Shown here in pieces: positions 24,077 through 33,290 of a DNA stretch of 35,432 bases. The notes below the pieces were generated by a model. That model searched no databases. It was not told the DNA's origin and was given only the letters and a program-made list of their open reading frames with translations. Source of the stretch: an uncultured Eubacteriales bacterium (lineage in GTDB: Bacteria > Bacillota > Clostridia > Oscillospirales > Acutalibacteraceae); NCBI GenBank assembly GCA_934630515.1, contig CAKTVV010000025.1, forward strand, positions 1 through 35,432, written 5' to 3'. A program made the position numbers and the translations under genes. Numbering within the stretch: the stretch's first letter is position 1; each line of letters begins with the position of its first letter.

Positions 24077-26317
24077 TCAGGTATCGTCCGGCTGGCGGTT
24101 CTGCCGTTTCCGGCGCACCAGAATCAGCACCACCGTTCCGAGAACGGCGGCTGCTGCCACGCCGACGAGCACCCATGCCCACCAGGGGAACAGCGTGGTG
24201 GTGACGGTACGTGTCACCCGCCGCCGCTTGGAGGGGGTGGGGGTGTCGTTGCCGTCGTCCGTGCCGTCGGAGGGATCGTCTCCGTCCGGCGTGTCGATCG
24301 TGTCGCCGTCTCCGTCCGCTCCGTCTGCATTGGTGTCGTCCGTGTCCGGTGTCGGCTCGATGGCGGTGGCGTCCGCCACCGGCAGTCCGTACAGCTCCCA
24401 TTCGACGATGTTCAGCTTGTTCATCTCGGTGGCGGCGACGGCGGAATTGGCTTTGGTGATATACAGACGGAAATACCGGGCAGTGATCTCGGTGCTCAGT
24501 GTGCGGTCGGTGATGCCCTCCCGGTTGCCGGTGACGGTGTCGGCGGTCTGCCAGGTCTGTCCGTCGGCGCTGTATTGCAGAAGGAAGTCGGCGGTGTTAT
24601 ATGCCGCCGGGTCGCCGGCAGCGCCGGCGTGGCGCACCAGCCAGCGGCTGACGCAGACGGGCTTTTCCAGCGTCAGGACCAGCCAGCCGGTGCCGCTGAC
24701 ATCCGTTTCGCCGCTCCAGCGGGACAGCTCGCCGTCGTTCACCTTCCAGACGTCGTCGTCATTGCTGCTGGCGGTCACCTCTCCGCCTGCGGAGACGGTT
24801 TGCAGCCGGGTCACCCGCAGGGAGCGTATCCCGGCGGCGCTCAAGGCGGGCTTGCTGAGGGTGTAGACTGCCGTGGGGTCGCCGGTGGCATCGTCATTTT
24901 GATAGCCCAGCAGCCCGTAGCCGTCATTGAGATGTACGCTGGCAAGGGTGGCAGGCTCCAGTCCCAGCGCCTGCAGCTCGCTGTAGGTGTAGACCTTTTC
25001 CTCCAGACCGGTATAGTTGCTGTAGAAGGTGCCGGCTTTGTTGCCGCCGTAGTCCCGCTGGGAATAGGCCTGCACCACGCCGGGGGCGTGGATGATGCCG
25101 GTGCGGTAGTCGGGCAGCTCCTCCAGATTGATGGAATACGGGCTGTTCACATACAGATAGCCGTCGTCGTTGCCCTCCAGCGTATCGCCGCCGGTGTTGT
25201 CCAGCAGGGAATAATGCCCGTTCGCCCAGCAGTTGACAAAGGTGACCCGGGGCCAGTAGGTGATCATGGAGGTGAGGGTGTTATACCAGCTCTGCCGTCC
25301 GATGGAATAGGCTACCGTCCAGTCGCCGGTGCGGCAGGAGGTCTCGGAGAATCCGATGGGCTTGCCGGTACGGACGTACCAGCTGTAGTCCCGAAAGGAT
25401 TTGGGGTTGAGAGAGCCGCCCTGCCCGGGGGTGGAATAGTTAAAGTAGGAATAATAGGTGACCGACAGCACATCCACATAGGTGTTGCCGGGGTAGCGGG
25501 CTTCCATGGTCTCCTCCACGTCGCCGCCGGGGGAATAGGTCATCAGGAAGCCCTTTAATCCCGACCGGCACATATAGTCGCTGGTCTGCTGCCAGACCCG
25601 CCGCATGGCGGCCTTGCCCTCGTCGGAGCGACCGTACTGCCCGCCGTAGTTGTATTCCACCCACGCCCGGTACAGGTAAGCGCTGACGCCCATATCCTCT
25701 AACTTCTGCAGGCTTTCCACCACCCGCTCCTGATAGGTGACCCAGCTCTGATACATCCACAGATCCCGGTCGGGATTGGTGCTGTCCAGATGGACGATCA
25801 GGTCGTCGCTGGAGCCGTCCTCCAGCAGGCTGTGCTCCCGGGCGTAGCGCATCATGGCGCCGCCGAACATGGCACCGTCGGCGTGTACCAGCAGGATGTT
25901 GCCGTTGTCGTAGTGCTTTTTCAGCTCCCGGTTGGCGGAATCCACGTTGTAGAAATCCAAAAAATTGTAGAATTTCCCGCCGCTCTGGGTGCCATCGTCG
26001 CCCGCCACGAAATACCGGCAGGAGAACAGCCCCACCTCGGTGCCGAATTGATCCTTGATACCGTCATACACCGAGCTGTCGTTGTTATAGTCGAAGGTGC
26101 CGGTGACAAAGCGGTTGGTGTTGCTGAGAGTCTGGAGATACGCCAGCAGATTTTTGGATTCCCGACTGGCGTTGGGGTTGATGGGAGTGTTGATATCGGT
26201 GGCGGTGATCTGCTCAATGGAGAGCGGCTCATCCGCCGCTGCCGTCAGAGGGAGCGCCGTCAGCAGCAGCGCCAACAGCAGCGCCGCCGTCAAAAAGGAT
26301 GTGATGCTTCGTTTCAT
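24077..26317 (-). CDS. Membrane-anchored GH26-like glycosidase with discoidin-like carbohydrate-binding domain
   Basis: 746 residues. The signal peptide ends near residue 28. Residues about 50-400 have the GH26 beta-barrel layout: GTFDYNN near the start, Glu221 in YRAWVEYNYG at the acid/base place, TYSPGGD (the usual NliWvysP strand), and Glu325 in KPIGFSETS at the nucleophile place. GH26 enzymes cut beta-mannans and related glucans; the altered motif makes the substrate uncertain. Residues about 500-655 are an F5/8 type C (CBM32-like) domain ending in EWELYG. An Asp/Thr-rich linker, one membrane helix (about 707-735) and RRKRQNRQ anchor it. It is the last gene of the operon, 14 bp behind the large discoidin protein. 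Confidence 0.75.
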   Translation of the reverse strand: MKRSITSFLTAALLLALLLTALPLTAAADEPLSIEQITATDINTPINPNASRESKNLLAYLQTLSNTNRFVTGTFDYNNDSSVYDGIKDQFGTEVGLFSCRYFVAGDDGTQSGGKFYNFLDFYNVDSANRELKKHYDNGNILLVHADGAMFGGAMMRYAREHSLLEDGSSDDLIVHLDSTNPDRDLWMYQSWVTYQERVVESLQKLEDMGVSAYLYRAWVEYNYGGQYGRSDEGKAAMRRVWQQTSDYMCRSGLKGFLMTYSPGGDVEETMEARYPGNTYVDVLSVTYYSYFNYSTPGQGGSLNPKSFRDYSWYVRTGKPIGFSETSCRTGDWTVAYSIGRQSWYNTLTSMITYWPRVTFVNCWANGHYSLLDNTGGDTLEGNDDGYLYVNSPYSINLEELPDYRTGIIHAPGVVQAYSQRDYGGNKAGTFYSNYTGLEEKVYTYSELQALGLEPATLASVHLNDGYGLLGYQNDDATGDPTAVYTLSKPALSAAGIRSLRVTRLQTVSAGGEVTASSNDDDVWKVNDGELSRWSGETDVSGTGWLVLTLEKPVCVSRWLVRHAGAAGDPAAYNTADFLLQYSADGQTWQTADTVTGNREGITDRTLSTEITARYFRLYITKANSAVAATEMNKLNIVEWELYGLPVADATAIEPTPDTDDTNADGADGDGDTIDTPDGDDPSDGTDDGNDTPTPSKRRRVTRTVTTTLFPWWAWVLVGVAAAAVLGTVVLILVRRKRQNRQPDDT

Positions 26318-26331
26318 GTGGCTCCCTCCTT

Positions 26332-29300
26332 TCAGCGGGCGCCGACGCCGTTGTAGATGACGTCGGCGGTGTCAAAGACTACCGGGGCGAATTGCCAGCT
26401 GCCGGTGATGCTTTCGCCGGTGAGCTGCCCGCCGGTGGTGCGGGCGTTCAGCACCCGGGTAAGGGTGCTGCCGTTTACCTGCGCCATGGTCTGGGGATGG
26501 CCGGAACGGTTGGGGATGGTGACGGTGATGCGGCGGTTGCCCACGTCGTCTCCGTCGATGGCATTGCCGTCCTTGTCGTACAGGGTGAAGGTGTACACAT
26601 ACGCCTCCGCTGGATCGGCCTTGAGCCATTTATCCAGCTGCCGGTTCACTCCGCCGGGCAGCGCCGTGCGGGTCACCTCCAGCCGGGACAGATTTTGGAA
26701 GAAGGATACATCGTCGAAATTGAGCTGGGACAGGGTGAGGGTGCAGCCGTAGGCGGACTCGGTAAAGGTGGTGTTGACCGCCTCATCCCGGCTCTGCAGC
26801 GTGCCGTAGACCTCAAATTCGTTGACCCGAGCCTCGCTCCAGCCCGCAATATCCAGCGCATCCGGGCGGGTGACCACCAGCGCCACATACCGCCCCTGTT
26901 TGGGAGTATCCAGCGCCGTGGCGATGTAGCGTTCCTTCACATCATAGGCGGGATCCAGCACGGTTTCGCCGTTTTCCACCTTGGTCTTTTCGCCGCCGGT
27001 GGTATAGACCCGGCTGGCGGCGTCAAACAGAGTATCCAGATTCATGCTCACATAGTAGTCCACGCCGGCCACATAGTAGTTGCCCCATTCGCCGGTGCTG
27101 GTGAGGAAGATCTGGTTCACCTCCGCCGTGCCGCCCAGATGATAGACCAGCACAGCCCAGGGGGTGTCGGTGCTGATATATTTCCGGGATTCCAACGTCG
27201 GCAGCAGCCCGTCGGTGCGCTGGTGTGTCCAGCTGCCCCGGGTGTCGTAGTCGCTGTCAGTGAGCCGGGCGATGGTGGTGGAGGTCAGCGGGTTCAAATA
27301 GCCGTTTTGGCTGCCCTCGTGGTATCGATCCGGCTTGCCCGGCTCGGTCAGGTACATATCCACCGGTTTCGCTCCGGCGATCAGATTGGTGAGATTCTCC
27401 GGCTTATCCTTGACCCGGTCGCCGTAGACGCCCAACTCGCCGATGCGGGCGGTGTTCCACCATTGCTCGTATTGCACGCCGTTATATTTGCCGTCAAAGG
27501 GCAGAATGTAGAACGAGAAACCCACATAGCAGCCCCGGGCGGGGGTGTTCAGCTTCAGCATCAGTGCCTGCAGGTTGATGTCGCTGTATTCCGCCACCAG
27601 ATGCTTTTGGCTGTAGAGATCGATCTTCGTCTCGCTCACATACAGCCGTCCCCAGCGCAGCCGGTATTGGTCGTTTTGCTCCACACTGTTGGCGATCAGA
27701 ACCTCATGGATGTCGTAGATGGCGTCCAGCGTATAGGTCAGCTCCGTCCAGGTGTTGGCGTAGTCCCCGGTGCACAGCCCCAGCTTGCCGGTGTCCTCCT
27801 CGGAGATGCCGGGCAGACAGCCGTCGGTGGCGAGGGCGTAGTCGCCGCCCCGGGTGAACTCGTAGGAGGAGACCGTGGGGTTGGCGTCGCCGGCGATGAG
27901 GCTGGTCTTTTGCGGCTCCTTGGTGACCGGCACGACCACGGCGTTGGTGGCGTCATACGCCTCCTGCCCGTAGACCGCCAGCTCCCCGATGCGGGCGCAA
28001 TACCACCAGCCGTCGCCGTTGACCCAGGTCTTGAAGCCGATATACTGTCCGGTGACAGCCTTATCTAATGTGTAGGTATAGCTGCGCTGTGCCTTGCCCT
28101 GCCCGTGGTCGTACTCTACGACCCGGTTTTCCGCATTCCACAGGGTTTCCCGGTCACGGCTGACATACACCTCGCCCTTGTACAGATAGAAATTGGCATC
28201 ACCGCTGCGGGAGGTGATGGTGATGCGGTCGATGAGGGAGCTGTGGTCCAGCGGGAAGACGAGCCGGGAGTAGCCGTCATTGGCGTCCCCGGTATCGGTG
28301 CTGTAGACCGTGTCCGGGTCGCCGTCGGTGCAGGCGGCGGGGGAGGTGCCGTCCCGGTCGGTTTGTCCGGCGCCCTTCTCCGGGAGCTTTCCGGCGATGA
28401 GACTGACCTCCGGCTCGTCGGCGGCCGCCTGCCCGTAGGCAGCCAGCTCCCCGAACCGGGCGCAATACCACCAGCCGTCGCCGTTGACCCAGACCTTAAA
28501 GCCGATGTACCGTCCCCGTGCCGCCGTGTCCGGCGTGCAGGTCAGCACCCGGGGCGCCTCGCCCTGCGTATAGCTGAAGGCACCGACCCGGTTGTCGGCG
28601 TTCCAGAGGGTAGCTTTGTTGTTGCCGACGTAGATCTCTGCTTTGTAGAGATAAAATGCCGCCTCGCCCTTTTTGGAGGTCAGCTCTATGCGGTCCAGAG
28701 CCATTTCTCCGCCCATATCAAAGGTGAGCCGGGTCCAGCCGTCGTTGATGCTGCCGCTGTCGGAGGCATAGGCGGTGTCCGGGTCGCCGTCGGTGAGATT
28801 TTCCGGCTTGCCCTCCCGGTCGGTCTGCCCGGCGCCCGGTATGGCGGTCAGACCCGCCAGCAGGTTCTTCTGCGGCGCCGCATAAACGCCCAGCTCGGAG
28901 AACCGGGCACAGCTCCACCAGCCGTCGCCGTTGATCCATGTCTTAAAGCCGACGTATTTTCCCTGTCGGGCATCGGAAAGGGTATAGAGATAGCTGCGCT
29001 CGGCCTTTCCCTGTCCGTAATCGTAGGAGAATGCCCGGTTTTCCTCATTCCACAGGGTGTCCGGCGTCTCGCTGATGTAGACCTCGCCCTTGAAAAGGTA
29101 ATAGGCTTTTCCCGCATTGGCGGAGGCGATCAGCACCCGGTCGATGGAGGCGGACGCATCCAGCGTGTAGATCAGCCGGGTCCAGCCGTCGTTCTGCGCA
29201 CTGTCTGCGCCGGAATCGACCTGATCCTCCAGCTTGCCGTTGGTCAGGTCGCCTACGCTCCCGGTCATCCGCTGGGTGGCGGCGTATGCCGCTGCTTTTC

Positions 29301-30039
29301 CGGCGATGAGACTGGTATCCTCCGGCAGAGTGTCGACCGCCTCCCGGCTGATGGCTGCCAGTGAGGGATCATAATAGACGCCCAGCTCGCTTATCTGAAT
29401 GCCAGCCGCCATGTTGGTCCAATCCATGCTGCCGAAATAGGGCTTGGAGAATACAAAGCCCACATAGCGGCCGGTTTGGGTGCGGCTCAGATCGAACTGC
29501 ATGAGCGGGCGAACCTCCCGTCCGTTGTCGGCAACCGGCACCCATTTTCCGGAAGCACCGTAGTCGTAGGTAAGCACCCGGGCGTCGTCGGCAAACAGGT
29601 TTTCCCGGGTGTCGGCAACGTATACCTGCCCATTGTACAGCTGATAGGGGTTCAGCATGGTGGACCCGATCAGCAGCCGGTTGAGCCTTTGCTCGGAGCC
29701 CAGATCAAACCACAGCCGCACCGTGGCGGCGGTCTTGCCCTCGTCGAAGTTGTCCCACTGGATGCGGGTGGCGGCGGCGCTGCTGTCCAGAGCGGCGCAC
29801 AAGCCGTCGGTCATATATTCCGCCCCGTGTCCGTCCACGAATTGGGCGCCCTCTGCCAGCTCTGCCGTTTTTCCGGCGATGAGGCTGTCGCCCAGCGCCG
29901 CCACCTGTGCGGCGGTGGTCAGCTCGGTCATGGTGCCGCCGGTGACGGCGGCGGAGGCGTGAAACACCAGCCCTGCCGCCAGCGTGGTTACCAGCAGTAC
30001 GGCGGCGGAGACCCCCGCCAGCCATTTGCGTTTGTTCAT
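26332..30039 (-). CDS. Very large secreted protein with about six tandem discoidin-like domains
   Basis: 1235 residues; GGAAAGGAG precedes the start. After a signal peptide (to about residue 30), some six F5/8 type C-like domains follow, starting near residues 52, 243, 394, 553, 718 and 885. Most open with SLIAGK or NLIAG and close with ARxxELGVYG. Domains 2-4 share TDGDPDTxYSTDxG, NDGWTRL and KTWVNGDGWWYCAR. The last 150 residues form a separate domain. No catalytic motif, dockerin or anchor is visible. Such arrays bind glycans, so this is probably a secreted polysaccharide-capturing partner of the glycosidase encoded next to it. The N-terminal 60 residues closely match those of the upstream gene, showing a duplication origin. 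Confidence 0.75.
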   Translation of the reverse strand: MNKRKWLAGVSAAVLLVTTLAAGLVFHASAAVTGGTMTELTTAAQVAALGDSLIAGKTAELAEGAQFVDGHGAEYMTDGLCAALDSSAAATRIQWDNFDEGKTAATVRLWFDLGSEQRLNRLLIGSTMLNPYQLYNGQVYVADTRENLFADDARVLTYDYGASGKWVPVADNGREVRPLMQFDLSRTQTGRYVGFVFSKPYFGSMDWTNMAAGIQISELGVYYDPSLAAISREAVDTLPEDTSLIAGKAAAYAATQRMTGSVGDLTNGKLEDQVDSGADSAQNDGWTRLIYTLDASASIDRVLIASANAGKAYYLFKGEVYISETPDTLWNEENRAFSYDYGQGKAERSYLYTLSDARQGKYVGFKTWINGDGWWSCARFSELGVYAAPQKNLLAGLTAIPGAGQTDREGKPENLTDGDPDTAYASDSGSINDGWTRLTFDMGGEMALDRIELTSKKGEAAFYLYKAEIYVGNNKATLWNADNRVGAFSYTQGEAPRVLTCTPDTAARGRYIGFKVWVNGDGWWYCARFGELAAYGQAAADEPEVSLIAGKLPEKGAGQTDRDGTSPAACTDGDPDTVYSTDTGDANDGYSRLVFPLDHSSLIDRITITSRSGDANFYLYKGEVYVSRDRETLWNAENRVVEYDHGQGKAQRSYTYTLDKAVTGQYIGFKTWVNGDGWWYCARIGELAVYGQEAYDATNAVVVPVTKEPQKTSLIAGDANPTVSSYEFTRGGDYALATDGCLPGISEEDTGKLGLCTGDYANTWTELTYTLDAIYDIHEVLIANSVEQNDQYRLRWGRLYVSETKIDLYSQKHLVAEYSDINLQALMLKLNTPARGCYVGFSFYILPFDGKYNGVQYEQWWNTARIGELGVYGDRVKDKPENLTNLIAGAKPVDMYLTEPGKPDRYHEGSQNGYLNPLTSTTIARLTDSDYDTRGSWTHQRTDGLLPTLESRKYISTDTPWAVLVYHLGGTAEVNQIFLTSTGEWGNYYVAGVDYYVSMNLDTLFDAASRVYTTGGEKTKVENGETVLDPAYDVKERYIATALDTPKQGRYVALVVTRPDALDIAGWSEARVNEFEVYGTLQSRDEAVNTTFTESAYGCTLTLSQLNFDDVSFFQNLSRLEVTRTALPGGVNRQLDKWLKADPAEAYVYTFTLYDKDGNAIDGDDVGNRRITVTIPNRSGHPQTMAQVNGSTLTRVLNARTTGGQLTGESITGSWQFAPVVFDTADVIYNGVGAR

Positions 30040-30069
30040 AGTGTGCTCCTTTCCGATGCCGGTGTTCGG

Positions 30070-32136
30070 TTACTCCAAAAATTCTCCCACGGAGCGGGTC
30101 AGCAGCTCGCCGTATACCGTGGCGGTGCCGCTCTCCGTCGCATAGGTGATATACGGCACGGCGTACAGAGGGGTATCCCGGTGCTTGGCGGGGATCTCGG
30201 TCACCACGGCGGTGTACAGCGCCATGCCCTCCTCCACGCTGTAGAGCTTTTTCGCTTCGACCTTTTTGGTCTTGCCGCCATTCACGGATTCCAGGGTCAA
30301 ACCGGCGGCAGCCGCCGGGTCATTGGAGACGATGGCGCCCAGTTCCACGATGCGGCGGCTTTCCCCGTCCACTATGACGGTGGCGGCGGTCATATCGGCG
30401 GTGTAGGCAGCCGGATCGGCGTAGGCGATCCCCCGGTTGGCGGCGCCGAACAGGAACCGCAGGGCATACCGGTCAGCGGCGGCGGGGTTGCGCAGCTGTG
30501 CCCCCTTGCTCACCAGCGGGGTGGCGCAGGCGCTGCCGTATACATTCAGCTCAGCGATGCGGGCGCAATACCACCAGCCGTCGCCGTCGGTGCGCACGGT
30601 AAAGCCCACATAGGCGCCCCGTGCCGCCTGCGCCAGTGCGTAGGTATAGCTGCGGGCGGCGTTGCCCTGCCCGTAGCTGTAGGCGACCACCTGATTTTTC
30701 TCCAGGAACAGCTCCTCCTTCGTATCGCTGACGTAGATCGCCCCGGAATAGAGGTAGAAGCTGCTGCCCTCCGCCGAGGAGGTGAGGGTGATCCGCTCGA
30801 TGTCGGAGAGGGTATCCAGCGTAAAGACGAGCCGTGCCCAGCCGTCGTTGGCGTCGCCGGAATCGGTGGCGAACACTGTGCTGCGATCGCCGTCGGTGAG
30901 GTACGCAATGTCGCCGCCCCGGTTGGTCTGTCCGGCACCCAGCTCGGCGGTCTTGCCGACGATCAGGTCGGTGGGCTGGCTGCCGTAGACCGCCAGCTGA
31001 CCGAACCGGGCGGCTGACCACCAGCCGTCGCCGTTGACCCAGGTCTTGAAGCCGATGTATTGACCGCTGTATGCCTGCGGCAGTGTGTACAGATAGCTGC
31101 GGGCGGCGTTGCTCTGCCCGTAGCTGTAGGCGAGCACCCGGTTATCCTCGCTCCATAGGGCGTCCGCCTCCTCGCTGATGTAGACCTCGCCCCGGAACAG
31201 GTAATACTGGCTCTCGGTTGCCATGGAGGCGATCAGCACCCGATCGATGAAGGCGGTGCTGTCCAGCGTGTAGGTCAGCCGAGCCCAGCCGTCGTTGGCG
31301 GAGCCGCTGTCGGTGCTGTAGGTGGTGGTCAGATCGCCGTCGGTCAGGGCGGAAAGCTGCGTGCCGTCCCGGTCGGACTGACCGGCGCCCTTGACCGCCG
31401 TTTTCCCGGCAATGAGACTGGCTTCCTCCGGCAGAGCGGAGACGGCGGCGTTGATCACGCCGTCGGCGGGGGCGCTATAGTAGGCGCCTAGCTCGGAGAT
31501 CAGGAACCCGGCGCCCCAATCCTGCCAGTTCATGCTCGCCGCTGCCGGCTTGACGATCTCAAAGCCGATATACCGCCCGGTGTAGCAGGCGGACAGGTCG
31601 AACAGCATCACCGGGCGCACCGCCCGTCCGTTGGTGGCGACGGCGACCCATTGGTTGCAGCCGTCGGTGCCGTAGTTATAGGACAGCGCCCGGTGCGCAG
31701 CGGTAAAGAGCCCGTTTGCATCGTCGGCGACATAAAAGCTGCCGGTGAAGATCTGATAGGGGTTTAAGCTGGAGGAGGCGACCAGCAGGCGGTTGAGCTG
31801 CCGGGCGGTGCCCAGATCGAACCACAGGCGCATGGTCAGTGCCTCTGTGCCGTTGACAAACCCCGCAGGTTTGACGGTTGCCCGGCTGGTGCCGTGAATA
31901 GTATCGCACTGCCCGTCGGTGATCTTTTCCAGATCGGTGCCGGCGGCGCCGTCGGGCAGGATGGCGGTCTTTCCGGCGAGGAGACTGTCCCCCAGCGCCG
32001 CCGTCTGCTCGGCGGTGGTCAGCTCGGTCATGGTGCCGCCGGTGACGGCGGCGGCGGAAACGCCCAGCTCTCCCACACACAGCATGGATACCAGAAGCAG
32101 CGCTGTCAGTCCGACCGATAGGAGCTTTTTACACAT
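30070..32136 (-). CDS. Secreted protein with three discoidin-like domains
   Basis: 688 residues, with ATGGAGGG just before the start. A signal peptide to about residue 29 is followed by AVTGGTMTELTTAEQTAALG, the same N-terminal block as in the 1235-residue neighbour. Three F5/8 type C-like domains begin near residues 52, 243 and 393, each with NDGWARL, YxYGQxNAARSY and KTWVNGDGWW. Residues about 545-688 are a different C-terminal domain (RYALRFLFGAANRG, YAVPYITYATESGTATVYG). There is no catalytic or anchor motif. It is first in the operon, 30 bp before the larger paralogue, and likely binds the same glycan. The AraC gene is divergent across a 207-bp gap. Confidence 0.75.
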   Translation of the reverse strand: MCKKLLSVGLTALLLVSMLCVGELGVSAAAVTGGTMTELTTAEQTAALGDSLLAGKTAILPDGAAGTDLEKITDGQCDTIHGTSRATVKPAGFVNGTEALTMRLWFDLGTARQLNRLLVASSSLNPYQIFTGSFYVADDANGLFTAAHRALSYNYGTDGCNQWVAVATNGRAVRPVMLFDLSACYTGRYIGFEIVKPAAASMNWQDWGAGFLISELGAYYSAPADGVINAAVSALPEEASLIAGKTAVKGAGQSDRDGTQLSALTDGDLTTTYSTDSGSANDGWARLTYTLDSTAFIDRVLIASMATESQYYLFRGEVYISEEADALWSEDNRVLAYSYGQSNAARSYLYTLPQAYSGQYIGFKTWVNGDGWWSAARFGQLAVYGSQPTDLIVGKTAELGAGQTNRGGDIAYLTDGDRSTVFATDSGDANDGWARLVFTLDTLSDIERITLTSSAEGSSFYLYSGAIYVSDTKEELFLEKNQVVAYSYGQGNAARSYTYALAQAARGAYVGFTVRTDGDGWWYCARIAELNVYGSACATPLVSKGAQLRNPAAADRYALRFLFGAANRGIAYADPAAYTADMTAATVIVDGESRRIVELGAIVSNDPAAAAGLTLESVNGGKTKKVEAKKLYSVEEGMALYTAVVTEIPAKHRDTPLYAVPYITYATESGTATVYGELLTRSVGEFLE

Positions 32137-32198
32137 AATAGACCCTCCATTTCATAAATATAACGAAAATCGTTTTTCAAGGGAAGTGGAAAACCTCT

Positions 32199-32229
32199 CC
32201 ATATGCCAATTCTATTTTAGCAAATATGG
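32199..32229. promoter_or_regulatory. Inverted repeat in the divergent control region
   Basis: CCATAT at 32199-32204 and ATATGG at 32224-32229 flank 19 bases. It lies upstream of the discoidin operon, where a -10-like TAAAAT (minus strand) has no matching -35. That pattern fits activation by the adjacent AraC-family regulator, but this is inferred. Confidence 0.35.
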
Positions 32230-32282
32230 ATAGTTTTGCATTTCATAAGTCGCCCAAACCATTGCATAATTTGCGCTGGCGG

Positions 32283-32311
32283 TTGCAAGCGCCCGGCAAA
32301 TGTGGTAAAAT
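32283..32311 (+). promoter_or_regulatory. Promoter of the AraC-family gene
   Basis: TTGCAA (32283-32288), 17 bases and TAAAAT (32306-32311), 32 bases before the start codon. Confidence 0.65.
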
Positions 32312-32343
32312 ACCCAGCAGTAATCGGAAAGGAGAGTGGATCC

Positions 32344-33174
32344 ATGAGCGGTCGTGAGCTGCATCCGGAGCTGTTTGATCGGGATACCCATTTATACGGA
32401 GAGACGGTTTTTGCCGATCACCATGTGATCACCTGGAATTATCCCGCCCATTTTCATGAGTTTTTTGAGATCGAGCTGATCGGTGGGGGACGGGGGCATC
32501 AGGTGCTCAACGGCAAGGAGCTGCCGCTTGCCGCCGGTACGGTGTATCTGCTGACTCCGGAGGATATTCACGGCGTGTATCCAGAGGAGGCGCTGGACAT
32601 CTATAATGTGATGTTCACAGAGGATTTTCTCATGGAGAATCTGTCCTTTGAGCAGATCGCCGCCTGCCAGAACCGGCAGCTCCTGCTGCCGCCGGAGGCG
32701 TATGCCCGCATGACGACGCTGCTGCGGCTGCTCTGTCGGGAGACGAAGCACCGGGAGCGGATGTTCGCCAAGTCATACCGGCAGGGGCTGCTCAGCTGTG
32801 TGCTCATTGAGCTGCTGCGCTGCAGCGACAGCGACGGGATCCCGCCGGAGAACTCCTCCATGCAGCGGGTGCTGTTTTATATCCTGCGGCATTTTCGGGA
32901 GCCGCTGTCGATGGAGGGAATGGCGGAATTTGCTCACCTGTCCACCGGCTATTTCTCCAAGACCTTCAAAAAGACCACCGGCAGCTGCTTTGTGGATTAT
33001 CTCAACGACCTGCGGGTGCGGTATGCCTCCCGGCTGCTGCTGTCCACCGACGTGTCCATCACCGACGCCTGCTATCAGAGCGGGTTCAACAGCTTTTCCA
33101 CCTTTTCCCGGGCATTTAAGCAGCATTGCGGCGTTGCCCCCTCGGAATATCGCAGGCAGACCCGCCCTAAGTGA
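32344..33174 (+). CDS. AraC-family transcriptional regulator
   Basis: 276 residues from the ATG at 32344, which follows AAAGGAG; the frame is open upstream to 32236, but without a ribosome site and across the promoter. Residues about 1-100 are a cupin sensing domain (HFHEFFEIELIGGGRGHQVLNG, LTPEDIHGV). Residues about 175-272 are two helix-turn-helix motifs of the AraC type (SMEGMAEFAHLSTGYFSKTF and SITDACYQSGFNSFSTFSRA, then FKQHCGVAPSEYR). Regulators of this form usually sense a sugar and activate a neighbouring operon, so the divergent discoidin/GH26 operon is the expected target. It ends 29 bases before the htpG promoter. Confidence 0.88.
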   Translation: MSGRELHPELFDRDTHLYGETVFADHHVITWNYPAHFHEFFEIELIGGGRGHQVLNGKELPLAAGTVYLLTPEDIHGVYPEEALDIYNVMFTEDFLMENLSFEQIAACQNRQLLLPPEAYARMTTLLRLLCRETKHRERMFAKSYRQGLLSCVLIELLRCSDSDGIPPENSSMQRVLFYILRHFREPLSMEGMAEFAHLSTGYFSKTFKKTTGSCFVDYLNDLRVRYASRLLLSTDVSITDACYQSGFNSFSTFSRAFKQHCGVAPSEYRRQTRPK

Positions 33175-33203
33175 GTTTTTTACAAAATATTCATATTCAG
33201 GGG

Positions 33204-33232
33204 TTGCATTTTCCCACCGACAGCGGTATACT
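33204..33232 (+). promoter_or_regulatory. Promoter of htpG
   Basis: TTGCAT (33204-33209), 17 bases and TATACT (33227-33232). The operator begins 4 bases after the -10. Confidence 0.8.
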
Positions 33233-33235
33233 GAT

Positions 33236-33262
33236 TTAGCACTCATGAATAAAGAGTGCCAA
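33236..33262. promoter_or_regulatory. CIRCE operator (HrcA site)
   Basis: TTAGCACTC, nine bases, GAGTGCCAA. This matches the CIRCE consensus with one changed base in the right arm and the exact 9-base spacer. It covers the transcription start, so HrcA should repress htpG until heat stress. Confidence 0.9.
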
Positions 33263-33290
33263 ATCAGCACAAACGATCGGGGGATGCGTT

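Noticed and set aside
26392..31017. Very long plus-strand frames opposite the discoidin genes
   Set aside because: Antisense shadows caused by codon bias in GC-rich DNA; the minus-strand genes have signal peptides, domains and ribosome sites.
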